64,000 nucleotides of DNA, taken from assembly GCF_001613345.1 (NCBI RefSeq), contig NZ_BDCE01000045.1, positions 1-64,000 on the forward strand, read 5' to 3'. The DNA is from Nocardia uniformis NBRC 13702. GTDB taxonomy: Bacteria > Actinomycetota > Actinomycetes > Mycobacteriales > Mycobacteriaceae. Below, in pieces: positions 18,562-27,689 of the stretch. A program made the translations under genes and the position numbers. Under the pieces are notes generated by a model. That model searched no databases. It was not told the origin of the DNA and saw only the letters and a list, made by a program, of their open reading frames with translations. Every line of letters begins with the position of its first letter. Position 1 is the first letter of the stretch.

Positions 18562-19008
18562 ATGGCTGTGCAGGTACCGCCGACCGCGGCGAAGCCGCCC
18601 GTCATGCCGCCGCACGGACGCCGAAGATGGCCGTGGATCGTGCCCGCCGTGGCGCTGTTGCTCGTCGCCGGATACCTCGCCCTGGCCAGCCTCGCCGACA
18701 GCCAGGTGCGCAATGCGGGGGGCCGGGAGACGATGGTGCACTACCTGGTCGTCGGTGGCGGTGCGGGCGGATCGGTCACCTACACCATCGGCGATTCCGA
18801 GGTCGCCCAGGACGTCGAGGTCACCCTCCCCTGGTCCCGGGAGGTCGCCATCAAGGGCATGCACAGGGTTCCCACCCTAACTGCCCAGAACGGCTCGGAG
18901 AACACCAGCATCAGTTGCCGAATTCGCCACGGCGAGACCGTGATCGCCGAGAATTCCGTGCACGGCCCGTTCGCGGTCGCCAGCTGTAGCGGCCCGGTCG
19001 ACAAATAG
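18562..19008 (+). CDS. MmpS-like membrane protein
   Basis: 148 residues: a proline-rich cytoplasmic start, one membrane helix at about 29-48, and an exported beta-sandwich domain. The pattern VTYTIGDSEVAQDVEVTLPWS, then SCRIRHGE and VASCSG, matches MmpS and related proteins, which in mycobacteria partner MmpL exporters. No mmpL is nearby. GTG 18529 is in frame, but GAGGG before ATG 18562 decides the start. It occupies the place where ruvC would be expected. Confidence 0.72.
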   Translation: MAVQVPPTAAKPPVMPPHGRRRWPWIVPAVALLLVAGYLALASLADSQVRNAGGRETMVHYLVVGGGAGGSVTYTIGDSEVAQDVEVTLPWSREVAIKGMHRVPTLTAQNGSENTSISCRIRHGETVIAENSVHGPFAVASCSGPVDK

Positions 19009-19041
19009 GCCGATACCCCGAACGGCCGATTACCCGCACGA

Positions 19042-19069
19042 AGGCCGCCTTCGCGCGCGAAGGCGGCCT
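19042..19069 (+). terminator. Hairpin downstream of the MmpS-like gene
   Basis: AGGCCGCCTTCG pairs perfectly with CGAAGGCGGCCT around a CGCG loop, with only a short T-run (ATTT) after it. Confidence 0.65.
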
Positions 19070-19165
19070 CGGCATTTCGGATTACCGTCGGGCGGTCCGC
19101 CCCGAGTAGCGCCGGGCGGCGGGCGCTGGTCGCCATCGGGCCCGGTCGGTGGCAGAATCGCGGCC

Positions 19166-19684
19166 ATGGTCGAGTTGCTCGCGGTGCGGGGGGATATCAC
19201 CGAACAGGATGTGGATGCCGTGGTGAACGCGGCGAATTCGTCGCTGCTGGGTGGTGGGGGAGTAGATGGGGCCATCCACCGCAAAGGTGGTCCGGAGATT
19301 CTTGCCGAATGTCGGTCGCTGCGCGCCTCGAAATATGGTCGTGGATTGAAAACCGGCCAGGCGGTGGCCACCACCGCTGGAAAGCTGCCTGCCCGTTGGG
19401 TGATTCACACCGTGGGACCGGTGTGGTCCGCCACGGAGGACCGCTCGGAGCTATTGGCCTCCTGCTATCGCGAATCTCTGCGGGTGGCCGATGAATTGGG
19501 GGCGCGTACCGTGGCGCTTCCGGCCATTTCGACCGGCATTTTCGGTTGGCCGATCGACGATGGTGCGCGGATTGCCGTCGACACCGTGCGCGCCACCGAA
19601 ACCTCGGTTCGGCAAGCGTATTTCGTGCTCTTCACCCCGGACGCCTATGCGGCGTTCGCCGCTGTTCTCGGCGGAAAGGGTTGA
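19166..19684 (+). CDS. Macrodomain protein (O-acetyl-ADP-ribose deacetylase-like)
   Basis: 172 residues forming a single macrodomain. Conserved elements are DAVVNAANSSLLGGGGVDGAIH, VIHTVGPVW and PAISTGIFGWP, the ADP-ribose-binding loops of the MacroD/YmdB type. It likely removes O-acetyl-ADP-ribose or mono-ADP-ribose from substrates. It lies between the MmpS-like gene and ruvA, 123 bases before ruvA, and may be transcribed with the ruv genes. Confidence 0.92.
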   Translation: MVELLAVRGDITEQDVDAVVNAANSSLLGGGGVDGAIHRKGGPEILAECRSLRASKYGRGLKTGQAVATTAGKLPARWVIHTVGPVWSATEDRSELLASCYRESLRVADELGARTVALPAISTGIFGWPIDDGARIAVDTVRATETSVRQAYFVLFTPDAYAAFAAVLGGKG

Positions 19685-19807
19685 CCGACCAGTCGTTTAC
19701 TCCGGTCCGGGATGGCGATTGCGGTCGTGTCGGTGCCCGAGCGGTATGAGCCGGTCCGTTAGACTCTCGAACAGTTGTTCGTGTGCGGCGAGAAAGGTGG
19801 TACCCGG

Positions 19808-20410
19808 GTGATCGCGTCGGTACGCGGTGAGGTGCTCGAGATCGGACTCGACCACGTGGTGCTGGAGGCCGCGGGTGTCGGGTACCGGCTCAACGCCACC
19901 CCCGCCACCCTGGCCACCCTCACCCGCGGCGTGGAATCTCGGCTGTACACGGCCATGATCGTGCGCGAGGACTCCATGACCCTGTTCGGGTTTGCCGATA
20001 CCGAGGCGCGCGATCTGTTCGGGCTGTTGCAGACGGTGTCCGGTGTCGGACCGAAGCTGGCCATGGCGGTACTGGCGGTGCTCGAGCCCGAGGCGTTGCG
20101 CAAGGCCCTCGCCGAATCCAATATTGCCGCACTGACCCGAGTGCCCGGTGTCGGCAAGCGTGGCGCGGAACGCATGGTGGTGGAGTTGCGCGACAAGGTG
20201 AATCTCGTTCCGGTGCAATCGGGTCCACCCGGATCGCCGGTACCCGACATCACCCCGGTGCGCGATCAGGTGATCGAGGCGCTCGTCGGCCTCGGCTTCC
20301 CGACCAAACAGGCCGAACCTGCCGTGGATGCCATTCTCGCCGAACAGCCCGATGCCGGAACCTCACAGGCGCTGCGGGCGGCGCTGAACGTGCTGAGCAA
20401 GAACCGGTAG
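19808..20410 (+). CDS. ruvA: Holliday junction branch migration protein RuvA
   Basis: 200 residues with the three RuvA domains: the N-terminal OB fold ([13 protein letters not shown], then GVGYRL), helix-hairpin-helix repeats ([13 protein letters not shown] and [15 protein letters not shown]), and a C-terminal RuvB-contacting domain ([16 protein letters not shown]). GTG at 19808 is the conserved start, and the upstream extension is not family-like. Its stop is three bases before ruvB. Confidence 0.95.
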   Translation: MIASVRGEVLEIGLDHVVLEAAGVGYRLNATPATLATLTRGVESRLYTAMIVREDSMTLFGFADTEARDLFGLLQTVSGVGPKLAMAVLAVLEPEALRKALAESNIAALTRVPGVGKRGAERMVVELRDKVNLVPVQSGPPGSPVPDITPVRDQVIEALVGLGFPTKQAEPAVDAILAEQPDAGTSQALRAALNVLSKNR

Positions 20411-20413
20411 GGC

Positions 20414-21514
20414 GTGGATATGTTCGACGACGACACCGAATACGGCGAGCACGACGAATCTCCGGTCACCGCAAGCCTTTTGCGTACTGATGGCGATATC
20501 GAAGCCAGCCTGCGACCGAAATCCCTCGATGACTTCATCGGGCAGTCGCGCGTGCGTGAACAGCTCGCCCTGGTCCTGCGCGGCGCGAAACAGCGCGGCG
20601 GGACGCCCGACCATGTATTGCTTTCGGGCCCTCCGGGTTTGGGTAAGACCTCGATGGCCATGATTATCGCCGGCGAACTCGGCACCGCACTGCGGATCAC
20701 CTCCGGTCCGGCGCTCGAACGCGCCGGAGATCTGGCGGCCATGCTCAGCAATCTGGTCGAGGGCGATGTGCTGTTCATCGACGAGATCCACCGCATGGCC
20801 CGCCCCGCAGAGGAAATGCTCTACCTCGCCATGGAGGACTTCCGCGTCGACGTAGTCGTCGGCAAGGGGCCGGGGGCGACCTCGATTCCACTCGATATCG
20901 CGCCCTTCACCCTGGTCGGCGCCACCACCCGCTCCGGTGCGCTCACCGGCCCGCTGCGCGACCGCTTCGGCTTCACCGGCCATATGGACTTCTACGATCC
21001 GCAAGAGCTGCAACGAATCCTGCTGCGTTCGGCGCATATCCTCGGCGTCCAGATCGAAGAGAACGCCGCCGCCGAGATCGCGGGTCGCTCCCGGGGCACG
21101 CCCCGTATCGCCAACCGGCTACTCCGCCGAGTCCGTGACTACGCCGAGGTGAAGGCCGACGGTCTCGTCACCATCGATATCGCCAATGCCGCCCTGGCCG
21201 TCTACGACGTCGACGCCCTCGGCCTCGACCGTCTCGATCGCGCCGTCCTCAGCGCACTGGTCCGCAGTTTCAATGGCGGTCCGGTCGGCGTCTCCACTCT
21301 CGCCGTCGCGGTGGGTGAGGAGCCCGCCACCGTCGAAGAGGTCTGCGAACCCTTCCTCGTCCGAGCCGGTCTGGTCGCCCGCACCCCACGTGGCCGGGTC
21401 GCCACCGCTGGCGCCTGGGAGCACCTCGGTCTGGTGCCGCCGCCGGACCTGGTCTTCGGCTCCATCGAGGTCCGCGCCCGCGAAAACCAGCCCACCCTGG
21501 ACCTTTTCGACTGA
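20414..21514 (+). CDS. ruvB: Holliday junction branch migration ATPase RuvB
   Basis: 366 residues. Walker [10 protein letters not shown] lies at about 72-80, Walker B appears as LFIDEIHRM, followed by sensor motifs ([18 protein letters not shown]) and a C-terminal winged helix ([10 protein letters not shown]). It is an AAA+ motor that drives branch migration with RuvA. GTG 20414 or ATG 20420 could both be the start. The nuclease partner RuvC is not encoded nearby. Confidence 0.96.
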   Translation: MDMFDDDTEYGEHDESPVTASLLRTDGDIEASLRPKSLDDFIGQSRVREQLALVLRGAKQRGGTPDHVLLSGPPGLGKTSMAMIIAGELGTALRITSGPALERAGDLAAMLSNLVEGDVLFIDEIHRMARPAEEMLYLAMEDFRVDVVVGKGPGATSIPLDIAPFTLVGATTRSGALTGPLRDRFGFTGHMDFYDPQELQRILLRSAHILGVQIEENAAAEIAGRSRGTPRIANRLLRRVRDYAEVKADGLVTIDIANAALAVYDVDALGLDRLDRAVLSALVRSFNGGPVGVSTLAVAVGEEPATVEEVCEPFLVRAGLVARTPRGRVATAGAWEHLGLVPPPDLVFGSIEVRARENQPTLDLFD

Positions 21515-21570
21515 TCCTTCTCGTCGTCCCGGCGGCCCGGCTCCGGTCACACGGCGCGCCTCGTCCCCGT

Positions 21571-21645
21571 CATTCCGGCGTGCTTCTGGCCGGAATCCAC
21601 GCTTGTCTCGAGAGTGCGGATCCCGGCCGAGGACATGCCGGAATC
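21571..21645. repeat. Intergenic palindromic repeat, copy 2
   Basis: The left arm CATTCCGGCGTGCTTCTGGC continues CGGAATCCAC to 21600. The right arm at about 21614-21645 is its approximate reverse complement with several mismatches and a 2-base insertion. It lies 56 bases after ruvB. Confidence 0.8.
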
Positions 21646-21902
21646 GCGGGTGGGGTCAGCGTGCCGAGATGGGGGGTTGTCGCGCCGGGAGGTTCAGTCG
21701 ATCGTCAGGTCGAGTTCGCCTGCGGTGCAGCCGATCTCGGCCAGCCCGGCAGCCCGGTGTGAAGCACAAGATCTTCGCCCGTGATTCGCCAACTTGCTGC
21801 GGGTGGCGGTATGAGCCTGGAAAATGGTCGCGTCAACTGCACGCCAGTGAGTTAGCCGTTTGATCGCCATCACCTCGGAACGACGACCATTCAGGAGCGA
21901 CC
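21646..21902. other. Intergenic region before the DUF2236-EF-hand gene
   Basis: No convincing gene. The minus strand reads in one frame to a stop near 21694 with a tail (LAEIGCTAGELDLTID) that looks coding in composition, perhaps a gene remnant. The promoter of the next gene should lie in the AT-richer stretch near 21830-21890. Confidence 0.35.
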
Positions 21903-23300
21903 ATGGACAGCATCGATAAGAGCCCACTGTTGCGAACGAGTATGCGGGAGTGGCGACTGGCATTGGTGGTGTGGCGAACCCTGGTGCTACAGACGTCGCA
22001 TCCGGTGGTGGCCGCCGGGGTGGCGCGGCACTCGACCTACCACGGCCATCCATGGCGGCGCTTCCAGCACACCCTGGTCAGTACCGGGCGACTCGCCCTC
22101 TCCGACAAGGACACTCTCCGTCGAGAGGTGGCCCGACTGAACCGTTCCCATCTGCGCATCAACGGTCGCGACCACACCGGCAAACCATATTCCGCGCAAG
22201 ATCCGGCCGCCCGGGGCTGGGTGCTGGTAACCCTGTACGACGCGGTCCTCACCATGCGCCGCCTCGCGGGCGAGCCGTTCACCCCGGCGGAGATGGACCA
22301 GCTGTATTCCGAGTTCGGGGAAATCACAGCCGCTTTCGGCCTGCCGCCCGGTTGTCTCCCCGCCTCCGCCGCCGAGGTGCCCGCCTATATCGACAAGGTC
22401 ATTCGCGATGAACTCGTCTACGACGAACAAACGCACTATCTGTTGCGGCACATGTTGCGGGATGCGCCCGCGCCCGGGCGGATACGTTATCTGGGACCGG
22501 CCTGGCGACCGATCCGAGCGGCCATTGCCCGGTTCGTCACCGCACTGACTCTCGCCGATTTGCCGGTCGCTTATCGGGAGCGGTTCGGGCTGCGACGAAA
22601 GTGGCGGCACGCGGTGGTTTCGTATGTGGCGCATCGCGGAACTCGCGTGATTGCCACACGGCTGCCGGACCGCTGGCGATACCAGCCGATACCCGACGGC
22701 TCCGGCCCCGTCGCGGCCCCGTCCGGGCGCCTGGTGGCGCTGCCCGCGTTGCTGCCGCGGAACCGGGATGCGCGCAAATCGAAACTGAACCATTTCTTCG
22801 CGCAGGTGCTGGACCAGACCGGCGACGGTTTCATCGAGCGCAAGGCCCTGCAGACCATGGCGCGCAATGTGTGCCAGCAACTGGAGTTGAGCGAGGAACG
22901 CGAAGCGCGGGTTCTCGAGGCTTTCAATGGCTGGTGGGAGCAGATGAGCTCGACGATGGACACCAATGGCGATGGCCGGATCAGCCGTGACGAATTCGTC
23001 GACGCGACCATCCGAGGCTGCGATACCGACCCGACCTACCTCGACCGCGGCGTACACCAGGCGATGCGCACCGTATTCCGGGCCGCCGACACCGACAGCA
23101 ATGGTGTGCTCGATGTCGACGAGTACCGCGTCCTCTTCGGCAAACGCGTTCACCCGGCCGAACTGACGCACGGTTTCCGGCAACTCGATCGCGACGGCGA
23201 CGGCACCGTCACCGAGGACGAGTTCATTATCGGGTTCACCGAATTCTTCACCGCCCGTACGCGGCTCGCTGCGGGCAACCACCTGCTCGGCGCCCCGTGA
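21903..23300 (+). CDS. DUF2236 (MpaB-type) oxygenase domain fused to four EF-hands
   Basis: 465 residues. Residues 10-260 match the DUF2236 family (LQTSHPVVAAGVARHSTYHG, then GWVLVTLYDAV and FGEITAAFGLP), which is related to the fungal MpaB oxygenase and rubber oxygenase. The C-terminal 165 residues hold four EF-hand loops at about 304-315, 353-364, 396-407 and 429-440. Loops 2-4 are canonical (DTNGDGRISRDE, DTDSNGVLDVDE, DRDGDGTVTEDE); loop 1 has Ala at position 12. The EF-hand part resembles calerythrin-type proteins. No signal peptide was seen. The enzyme is probably calcium-responsive; the substrate is unknown. Confidence 0.85.
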   Translation: MDSIDKSPLLRTSMREWRLALVVWRTLVLQTSHPVVAAGVARHSTYHGHPWRRFQHTLVSTGRLALSDKDTLRREVARLNRSHLRINGRDHTGKPYSAQDPAARGWVLVTLYDAVLTMRRLAGEPFTPAEMDQLYSEFGEITAAFGLPPGCLPASAAEVPAYIDKVIRDELVYDEQTHYLLRHMLRDAPAPGRIRYLGPAWRPIRAAIARFVTALTLADLPVAYRERFGLRRKWRHAVVSYVAHRGTRVIATRLPDRWRYQPIPDGSGPVAAPSGRLVALPALLPRNRDARKSKLNHFFAQVLDQTGDGFIERKALQTMARNVCQQLELSEEREARVLEAFNGWWEQMSSTMDTNGDGRISRDEFVDATIRGCDTDPTYLDRGVHQAMRTVFRAADTDSNGVLDVDEYRVLFGKRVHPAELTHGFRQLDRDGDGTVTEDEFIIGFTEFFTARTRLAAGNHLLGAP

Positions 23301-23521
23301 GCGCCGTGGACTGAGCGAATCCGGGCGCGTACGGAGACCGCGGCGCACCCGGTGCTCTGTCGACCAGGAATCCTGCCGACACCATCGCGGACCAGCCGAT
23401 CCCTCCGTCGAGCGTGCGGACCGGTGTGCCGACGGTGCGGTCGGTTTCACCGCGACACGCCGTCCCTCGTGGTTGTACTCGCCGCAAGGGGGTATCCGGC
23501 CAGCGATAAGGGAGGTTCACC

Positions 23522-23734
23522 ATGTTGGCTATCGCGGCCGCTGTGTCATTCGGACTCGCATTGCTACTCAATCTGACCGATGCGTCGTTGGGCGACACGT
23601 TCGGTGAGAGCACGTTCGTGGTCATCGGGCTAATACTCATCGCATTGCATCTGGGCGGGATCGGCTCCGGTACGCGTGCCGGTATCGGTGGCGGTGGCGG
23701 CCGCTCGTGGAACTGGCGGCGCACACGTAGGTGA
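23522..23734 (+). CDS. Small two-helix membrane protein
   Basis: 70 residues: two hydrophobic helices (about 2-17 and 32-48) joined by a short acidic loop, then a glycine-rich and arginine-rich tail (GIGGGGGRSWNWRRTRR). GGGAGG six bases before the ATG is an excellent ribosome site. No family was recognised. It stands alone before the P450 operator. Confidence 0.6.
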   Translation: MLAIAAAVSFGLALLLNLTDASLGDTFGESTFVVIGLILIALHLGGIGSGTRAGIGGGGGRSWNWRRTRR

Positions 23735-23788
23735 TCGCGCGGTCGTGATCGCGCTCGACGCGGGCGGGGTCACTGTCGGCCATTGACC

Positions 23789-23830
23789 GAGACGTGATGT
23801 CTCACTACCGTGAGTGAGACATCACGTCTC
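23789..23830. promoter_or_regulatory. Double palindromic operator upstream of the P450-TetR operon
   Basis: GAGACGTGATGTCTCAC (23789-23805) is repeated perfectly in inverted orientation at 23814-23830, separated by 8 bases. Each half is itself a palindrome of the form GAGAC-N5-GTCTC. This gives two adjacent sites for a dimeric repressor, most simply the TetR protein encoded downstream. Confidence 0.75.
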
Positions 23831-23866
23831 AGTTCTCCTGGAGAACATGGCTAGGGAGCCAGGGCT

Positions 23867-25390
23867 ATGGCCGAGAATGTCGATTCGAAACTACATCCAC
23901 CGAAGTGGACACCGACCTTCATCCGATGGCACCGCACATCGGTCAGCTGGCGTGAGTCACTGCGTATGTCGCTGGGAATCATCCCGCGGGTGCGCGACCA
24001 CACCGTGCTCGACTATGTCGCCAACCTGCCCGGTCAGGACGACGTTCTGGTGGCGCGGGTGCCGTTCGCGAAATTCGTCGTGGTGCGCAGCCCGGAGCTG
24101 GCGCGGCACGTGCTGGTGAACAACCAGAACAACTACATGAAGAGCCCCGAGTACGACATGCTCGCGGTCGCGTTCGGACGCGGCCTCGTCACCGATCTGA
24201 ATGATGAACAGTGGCAACGCAATCGGCGTCTGGTGCAGCCGATCTTCGGCAAACGCAATGTGGACGGCTTCGCACCGCTCATGACGTCGGCGGCCCGCGA
24301 TGCCGTCACCCGCATTCGTGACCTGGCCGAAGCCGACGGCACCGTCGATGTCAGCGCCGAAATGAACCGTCTCACACTCGATATCACCTCGCGGACCATG
24401 TTCGGCACCGATATCACCGGGCCCATGTCGGAGGTGGTGCTGGCGCGCCTGCTGCGGTTCTTCGGCCGCGGCTTCATGACCAATGCCAGCCATCCGCTGC
24501 ACAATGTCGCGACCTGGCTGCACAAGCGCAGCGGCCGCGACGGTATCGCCGAGAACTCACGCTGGCCCATGCGCATCATGCGGGTCGGCGGCTGGCTGGT
24601 CGAACCGCGGGCCATGCGCGATCTGCGGCATGCCGAAAGCGTGGTGGACGGCTTGATCGCCGACCACCGCAGCGGACGTATCGATCGCAAGGACAATCTG
24701 CTCGCCCTGCTCATCGACGCCTCCGATCCCGAAACCGGCTACCAGTACAGCGATCAGGAGATCCACGACGAGCTGATGACCTTTATCGGTGCCGGAATGG
24801 AAACCACCGCAACGGCTTTGAGCTGGGTGTGGCAGTTGCTCGCCGAGCATCCCGAGGCTCGCGACCGGCTCTACGCCGAGGTCACGCGGGTGCTCGGGGA
24901 CCGGCACGCGACCGCCGCCGATCTCGACAACCTGCCGTGGACCCAAGCCGTCGTCGCCGAAACCATGCGGGTGCTGCCGCCGGTGATCGGGCTCGCCCGC
25001 ACCGCCAAAGCGGCCGATGTACTCGGCGGCTACCCGATCGAACCCGGCACCACCGTGGCCATTGTCATTCACGGCGTCCACCACCACGCCCGGGTGTGGG
25101 ACCGGCCCGACGAGTTCGATCCGAGCCGCTACCTGCCGGACAACCTGGAGCGCCCCCAGAAGCGGGCCTCGATACCGTTCGGCGCGGGTAAACGCATGTG
25201 CGTCGCGTCGGGTTTCGCGAGTATGGAGGCGGCGCTGGTGGTGGCCACCTTCGCCCAGCACCTGCGCTTCGACGCGATATCGGAACACCGTGTGCGCAGG
25301 CAGGTCTCGTTCACCGGCGGGCCGGACGGGCCGCTGCCCATGCGGCCGGTATTCCGGTCCGACCCGAAGTCACTCGGTCGAGCCATCTAG
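23867..25390 (+). CDS. Cytochrome P450
   Basis: 507 residues. The I-helix has GAGMETTA, the K-helix ETMR, and the heme region FGAGKRMC with the axial cysteine at about residue 445. The residue two after the cysteine is Ala rather than the usual Gly (CVASGFA). The protein is longer than typical soluble bacterial P450s (about 400) and has the look of the CYP102/CYP4-like heme-domain class, yet no reductase domain is attached. Redox partners must come from elsewhere. It is followed after 9 bases by a TetR gene and preceded by a double operator. Confidence 0.94.
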   Translation: MAENVDSKLHPPKWTPTFIRWHRTSVSWRESLRMSLGIIPRVRDHTVLDYVANLPGQDDVLVARVPFAKFVVVRSPELARHVLVNNQNNYMKSPEYDMLAVAFGRGLVTDLNDEQWQRNRRLVQPIFGKRNVDGFAPLMTSAARDAVTRIRDLAEADGTVDVSAEMNRLTLDITSRTMFGTDITGPMSEVVLARLLRFFGRGFMTNASHPLHNVATWLHKRSGRDGIAENSRWPMRIMRVGGWLVEPRAMRDLRHAESVVDGLIADHRSGRIDRKDNLLALLIDASDPETGYQYSDQEIHDELMTFIGAGMETTATALSWVWQLLAEHPEARDRLYAEVTRVLGDRHATAADLDNLPWTQAVVAETMRVLPPVIGLARTAKAADVLGGYPIEPGTTVAIVIHGVHHHARVWDRPDEFDPSRYLPDNLERPQKRASIPFGAGKRMCVASGFASMEAALVVATFAQHLRFDAISEHRVRRQVSFTGGPDGPLPMRPVFRSDPKSLGRAI

Positions 25391-25399
25391 TCTGGCGGT

Positions 25400-26161
25400 G
25401 TGAAGCGGCCTCCCGATCTGCGGCACCGTCGCCGACGCGGTGGTGCCGGACGCTGGCAGGAACACAATTCGACCCGGCAGCACCTCATCCTCGAATCGGC
25501 GGTAGCACTGCTCGAGGAAAACACACCGGGACAAGAGGTTTCGGTGCAGCAGATCGCGGCCCGCGCCGGGCTTGCCCGCTCGGTGATCTACCGGCACTTC
25601 GACAATCGCGAGGACCTCGACGCCCATATCCGCGCCTTCATTCTGCGCCGGTATGTCGAGCAGTTCGAGTCCGCGCTGGTCCTCGATCCGGCACAATCCG
25701 CCGTCGATGCCATCCTCGCGGTAATGCGCACGGTGGTGCGTTGGGCCGGTGCGCATCCGACGCTGTACCGGTTCGCGCGCAGCGGCGCGGTGGCCGGATA
25801 CGAGGCGGGGGAGTCCACGCTCACCATCGCCCGGCACCGGGTGGCCGACACGATGTGGCAACGCTTCTCGTCGTGGACCGCGGTGCGCGGTATCGATGTC
25901 GAGCCATTCCACCCGCTGGTGTACGGCGTGATCGGTCTGGTCGAGGGCGTGGTCACCGAGTACATCGAGTCCCCACGGAATTCGGCGTTCGCGGATCCGG
26001 AGCTGATCGCACGCCTGCTCGCCTCCTCGATCTGGCATCTATTCGCCGGTCACGCCGCCGATCTCGGCTACCACTTCGATCGCTCGGCGAATGTGGCCGC
26101 GGTACTCGGGGAGCTGTTCGCCGATGCGGCAGGCACCTGCCCGCCATCGACCGCTGAGTGA
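25400..26161 (+). CDS. TetR-family regulator
   Basis: 253 residues. An arginine-rich N-terminal extension precedes the helix-turn-helix (VSVQQIAARAGLARSVIYRHFDNREDL, about residues 48-75), followed by an all-helical ligand domain. GTG start nine bases after the P450 stop. Cotranscription suggests it represses the P450 operon through the operator at 23789-23830 and releases it when a P450 substrate or product binds. Confidence 0.9.
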   Translation: MKRPPDLRHRRRRGGAGRWQEHNSTRQHLILESAVALLEENTPGQEVSVQQIAARAGLARSVIYRHFDNREDLDAHIRAFILRRYVEQFESALVLDPAQSAVDAILAVMRTVVRWAGAHPTLYRFARSGAVAGYEAGESTLTIARHRVADTMWQRFSSWTAVRGIDVEPFHPLVYGVIGLVEGVVTEYIESPRNSAFADPELIARLLASSIWHLFAGHAADLGYHFDRSANVAAVLGELFADAAGTCPPSTAE

Positions 26162-26195
26162 CATCGCCGATGCGGTGTGGGCTGCCGCTCTCCGC

Positions 26196-26285
26196 CATCC
26201 CGGCGTGCGTTCGGCCAGAAGTAACCGAGAACGGCTGTGGCGCTCGCTGGCTGTGTGGATCCCGGCCAAACGCACGCCGGGATGA
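26196..26285. repeat. Intergenic palindromic repeat, copy 3
   Basis: The left arm CATCCCGGCGTGCGTTCGGC begins at 26196. The right arm (GTGGATCCCGGCCAAACGCA then CGCCGGGATGA) spans 26254-26285 and is its reverse complement with a few mismatches. The loop is longer (about 30 bases) than in copies 1 and 2. It lies between convergent genes. Confidence 0.85.
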
Positions 26286-26351
26286 GGGGGATAATCGACG
26301 CCTCGAACTCCGGTAGCGCTGCGGACTCGGAATCCGGAGCGATACAAAGGG

Positions 26352-27689
26352 TTACTTCCCGAGCGGTCGTCGGGCCTCGAGTCGCGCCCGATCGGCGGCT
26401 GTACGGCCCGCATCCCAGCCCTCGGCGCTGCGAATGGTGACCCCACGGCTGCGCGTACGCGGAAACAGCGTGTCGAAGGCCGCGTCGACCGCGATCTGAT
26501 GCGAAGCCAATACCGGCAATAACCGTTGTGGCTCAGCGGATTCCGCGATGGTGGTCGCGGTGGCCGCCGCCAGTCGCTCGCCGATGCGGGTCGCGTAGGA
26601 GACCAGGAACGCCTTGCGGAACGCGCGGCTGCGCGCCTCATCGCCGCGTGTTTCCCGATTGCCGCTCGCGATCATCGCGCGGGTGGCCTGCACGAGCAGG
26701 GAGGTGGACAGCAATTCGACCGCGTCCAGATCCGCTTCGTCGCCGACAACGGTGACAAAGCCCCACTCCGAGGCGAAGATGGCGCGGCCGCGATTGGCCT
26801 GGGTGACCACATCGATCAAGAGCGCCTTGGCGTCCAGGTACGGCGTTTCCAGCCAAATCCGCCGCGCTCCAGGCAGATCGGCGACGGAGCTATCGGCGTC
26901 AACCAGCACCCGATCGAGTGCGTACTTGGTCATCAGCTCCTGCGCCTTGGCCGACAGGGCCTCCGCCTCATCCGGATAGGACGTCGACTCGGCCTTGGCG
27001 AGCAGGCCGCGAACGCGACCGAGCACCTTCTCGTCGACGTGATGGCGCACTTCGGCCTGCGGTCGTGCGGTACCGGGCAATGGCGTAATGAGTTCGAGCT
27101 TCGGCAGCACGATCAGCACGGCCAGGGCCTCGATTACGGCGGTGAGCGCTTCCGTGCTGGTGAGCATGTGCTTCGCCGCCCATTGGCCCAGATGCGGTGC
27201 CGAATCCGACCACCAGGTGTCGGCCGCCAGTTCGCGCAGCTGCGCGAGCCAGGTCTCATCGACGGTGGCGGGCGCGAAGGGTGCGAGATAGGCGGCCATG
27301 ACGTCGGTCAGGAAGCTGACCGCGAAGGTATCGACGCGGCGGTGCGCGGCGCGAACGACATCCGCGGGCAGCCAACCGTTCTGAAAGGCCCGCGCGATGA
27401 GATGCCGACCCGCTGAGTGCGCGCCGAGCTCCACTGCCGAAACGATCGCGTCGACACCGGCGAGCTGGGCGGCGAAGCGGTTCGCGACAGTCGAATCGCC
27501 CTGTGCGGTCTCCCCGGCCGCGGCCATGATCGCGTTCGCGATCTGCTCCACGGTCGGTTGCGCCGTGCCGGACACACCGTGTATCGCCCAGAAGTCGGCG
27601 CCGCCCTGTCCGGCCCGCCGCTTGGCCGCCCGATGCTTTCGATTCGGCTTACCCACGGCCGTCGACCCCATCGAGCATCGAGCCGCCAT
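26352..27689 (-). CDS. DUF2786-domain protein
   Basis: About 445 residues, function unknown. The start is a basic stretch (GKPNRKHRAAKRRAG). A DUF2786 motif lies at about 230-270 (RVRGLLAKAESTSYPDEAEALSAKAQELMTK pattern), flanked by helical domains. DUF2786 occurs in phage and actinobacterial proteins of unknown role. The start could also be ATG 27671 or GTG 27653; no ribosome site decides. It is convergent with the TetR gene across repeat copy 3. Confidence 0.75.
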   Translation of the reverse strand: MAARCSMGSTAVGKPNRKHRAAKRRAGQGGADFWAIHGVSGTAQPTVEQIANAIMAAAGETAQGDSTVANRFAAQLAGVDAIVSAVELGAHSAGRHLIARAFQNGWLPADVVRAAHRRVDTFAVSFLTDVMAAYLAPFAPATVDETWLAQLRELAADTWWSDSAPHLGQWAAKHMLTSTEALTAVIEALAVLIVLPKLELITPLPGTARPQAEVRHHVDEKVLGRVRGLLAKAESTSYPDEAEALSAKAQELMTKYALDRVLVDADSSVADLPGARRIWLETPYLDAKALLIDVVTQANRGRAIFASEWGFVTVVGDEADLDAVELLSTSLLVQATRAMIASGNRETRGDEARSRAFRKAFLVSYATRIGERLAAATATTIAESAEPQRLLPVLASHQIAVDAAFDTLFPRTRSRGVTIRSAEGWDAGRTAADRARLEARRPLGK

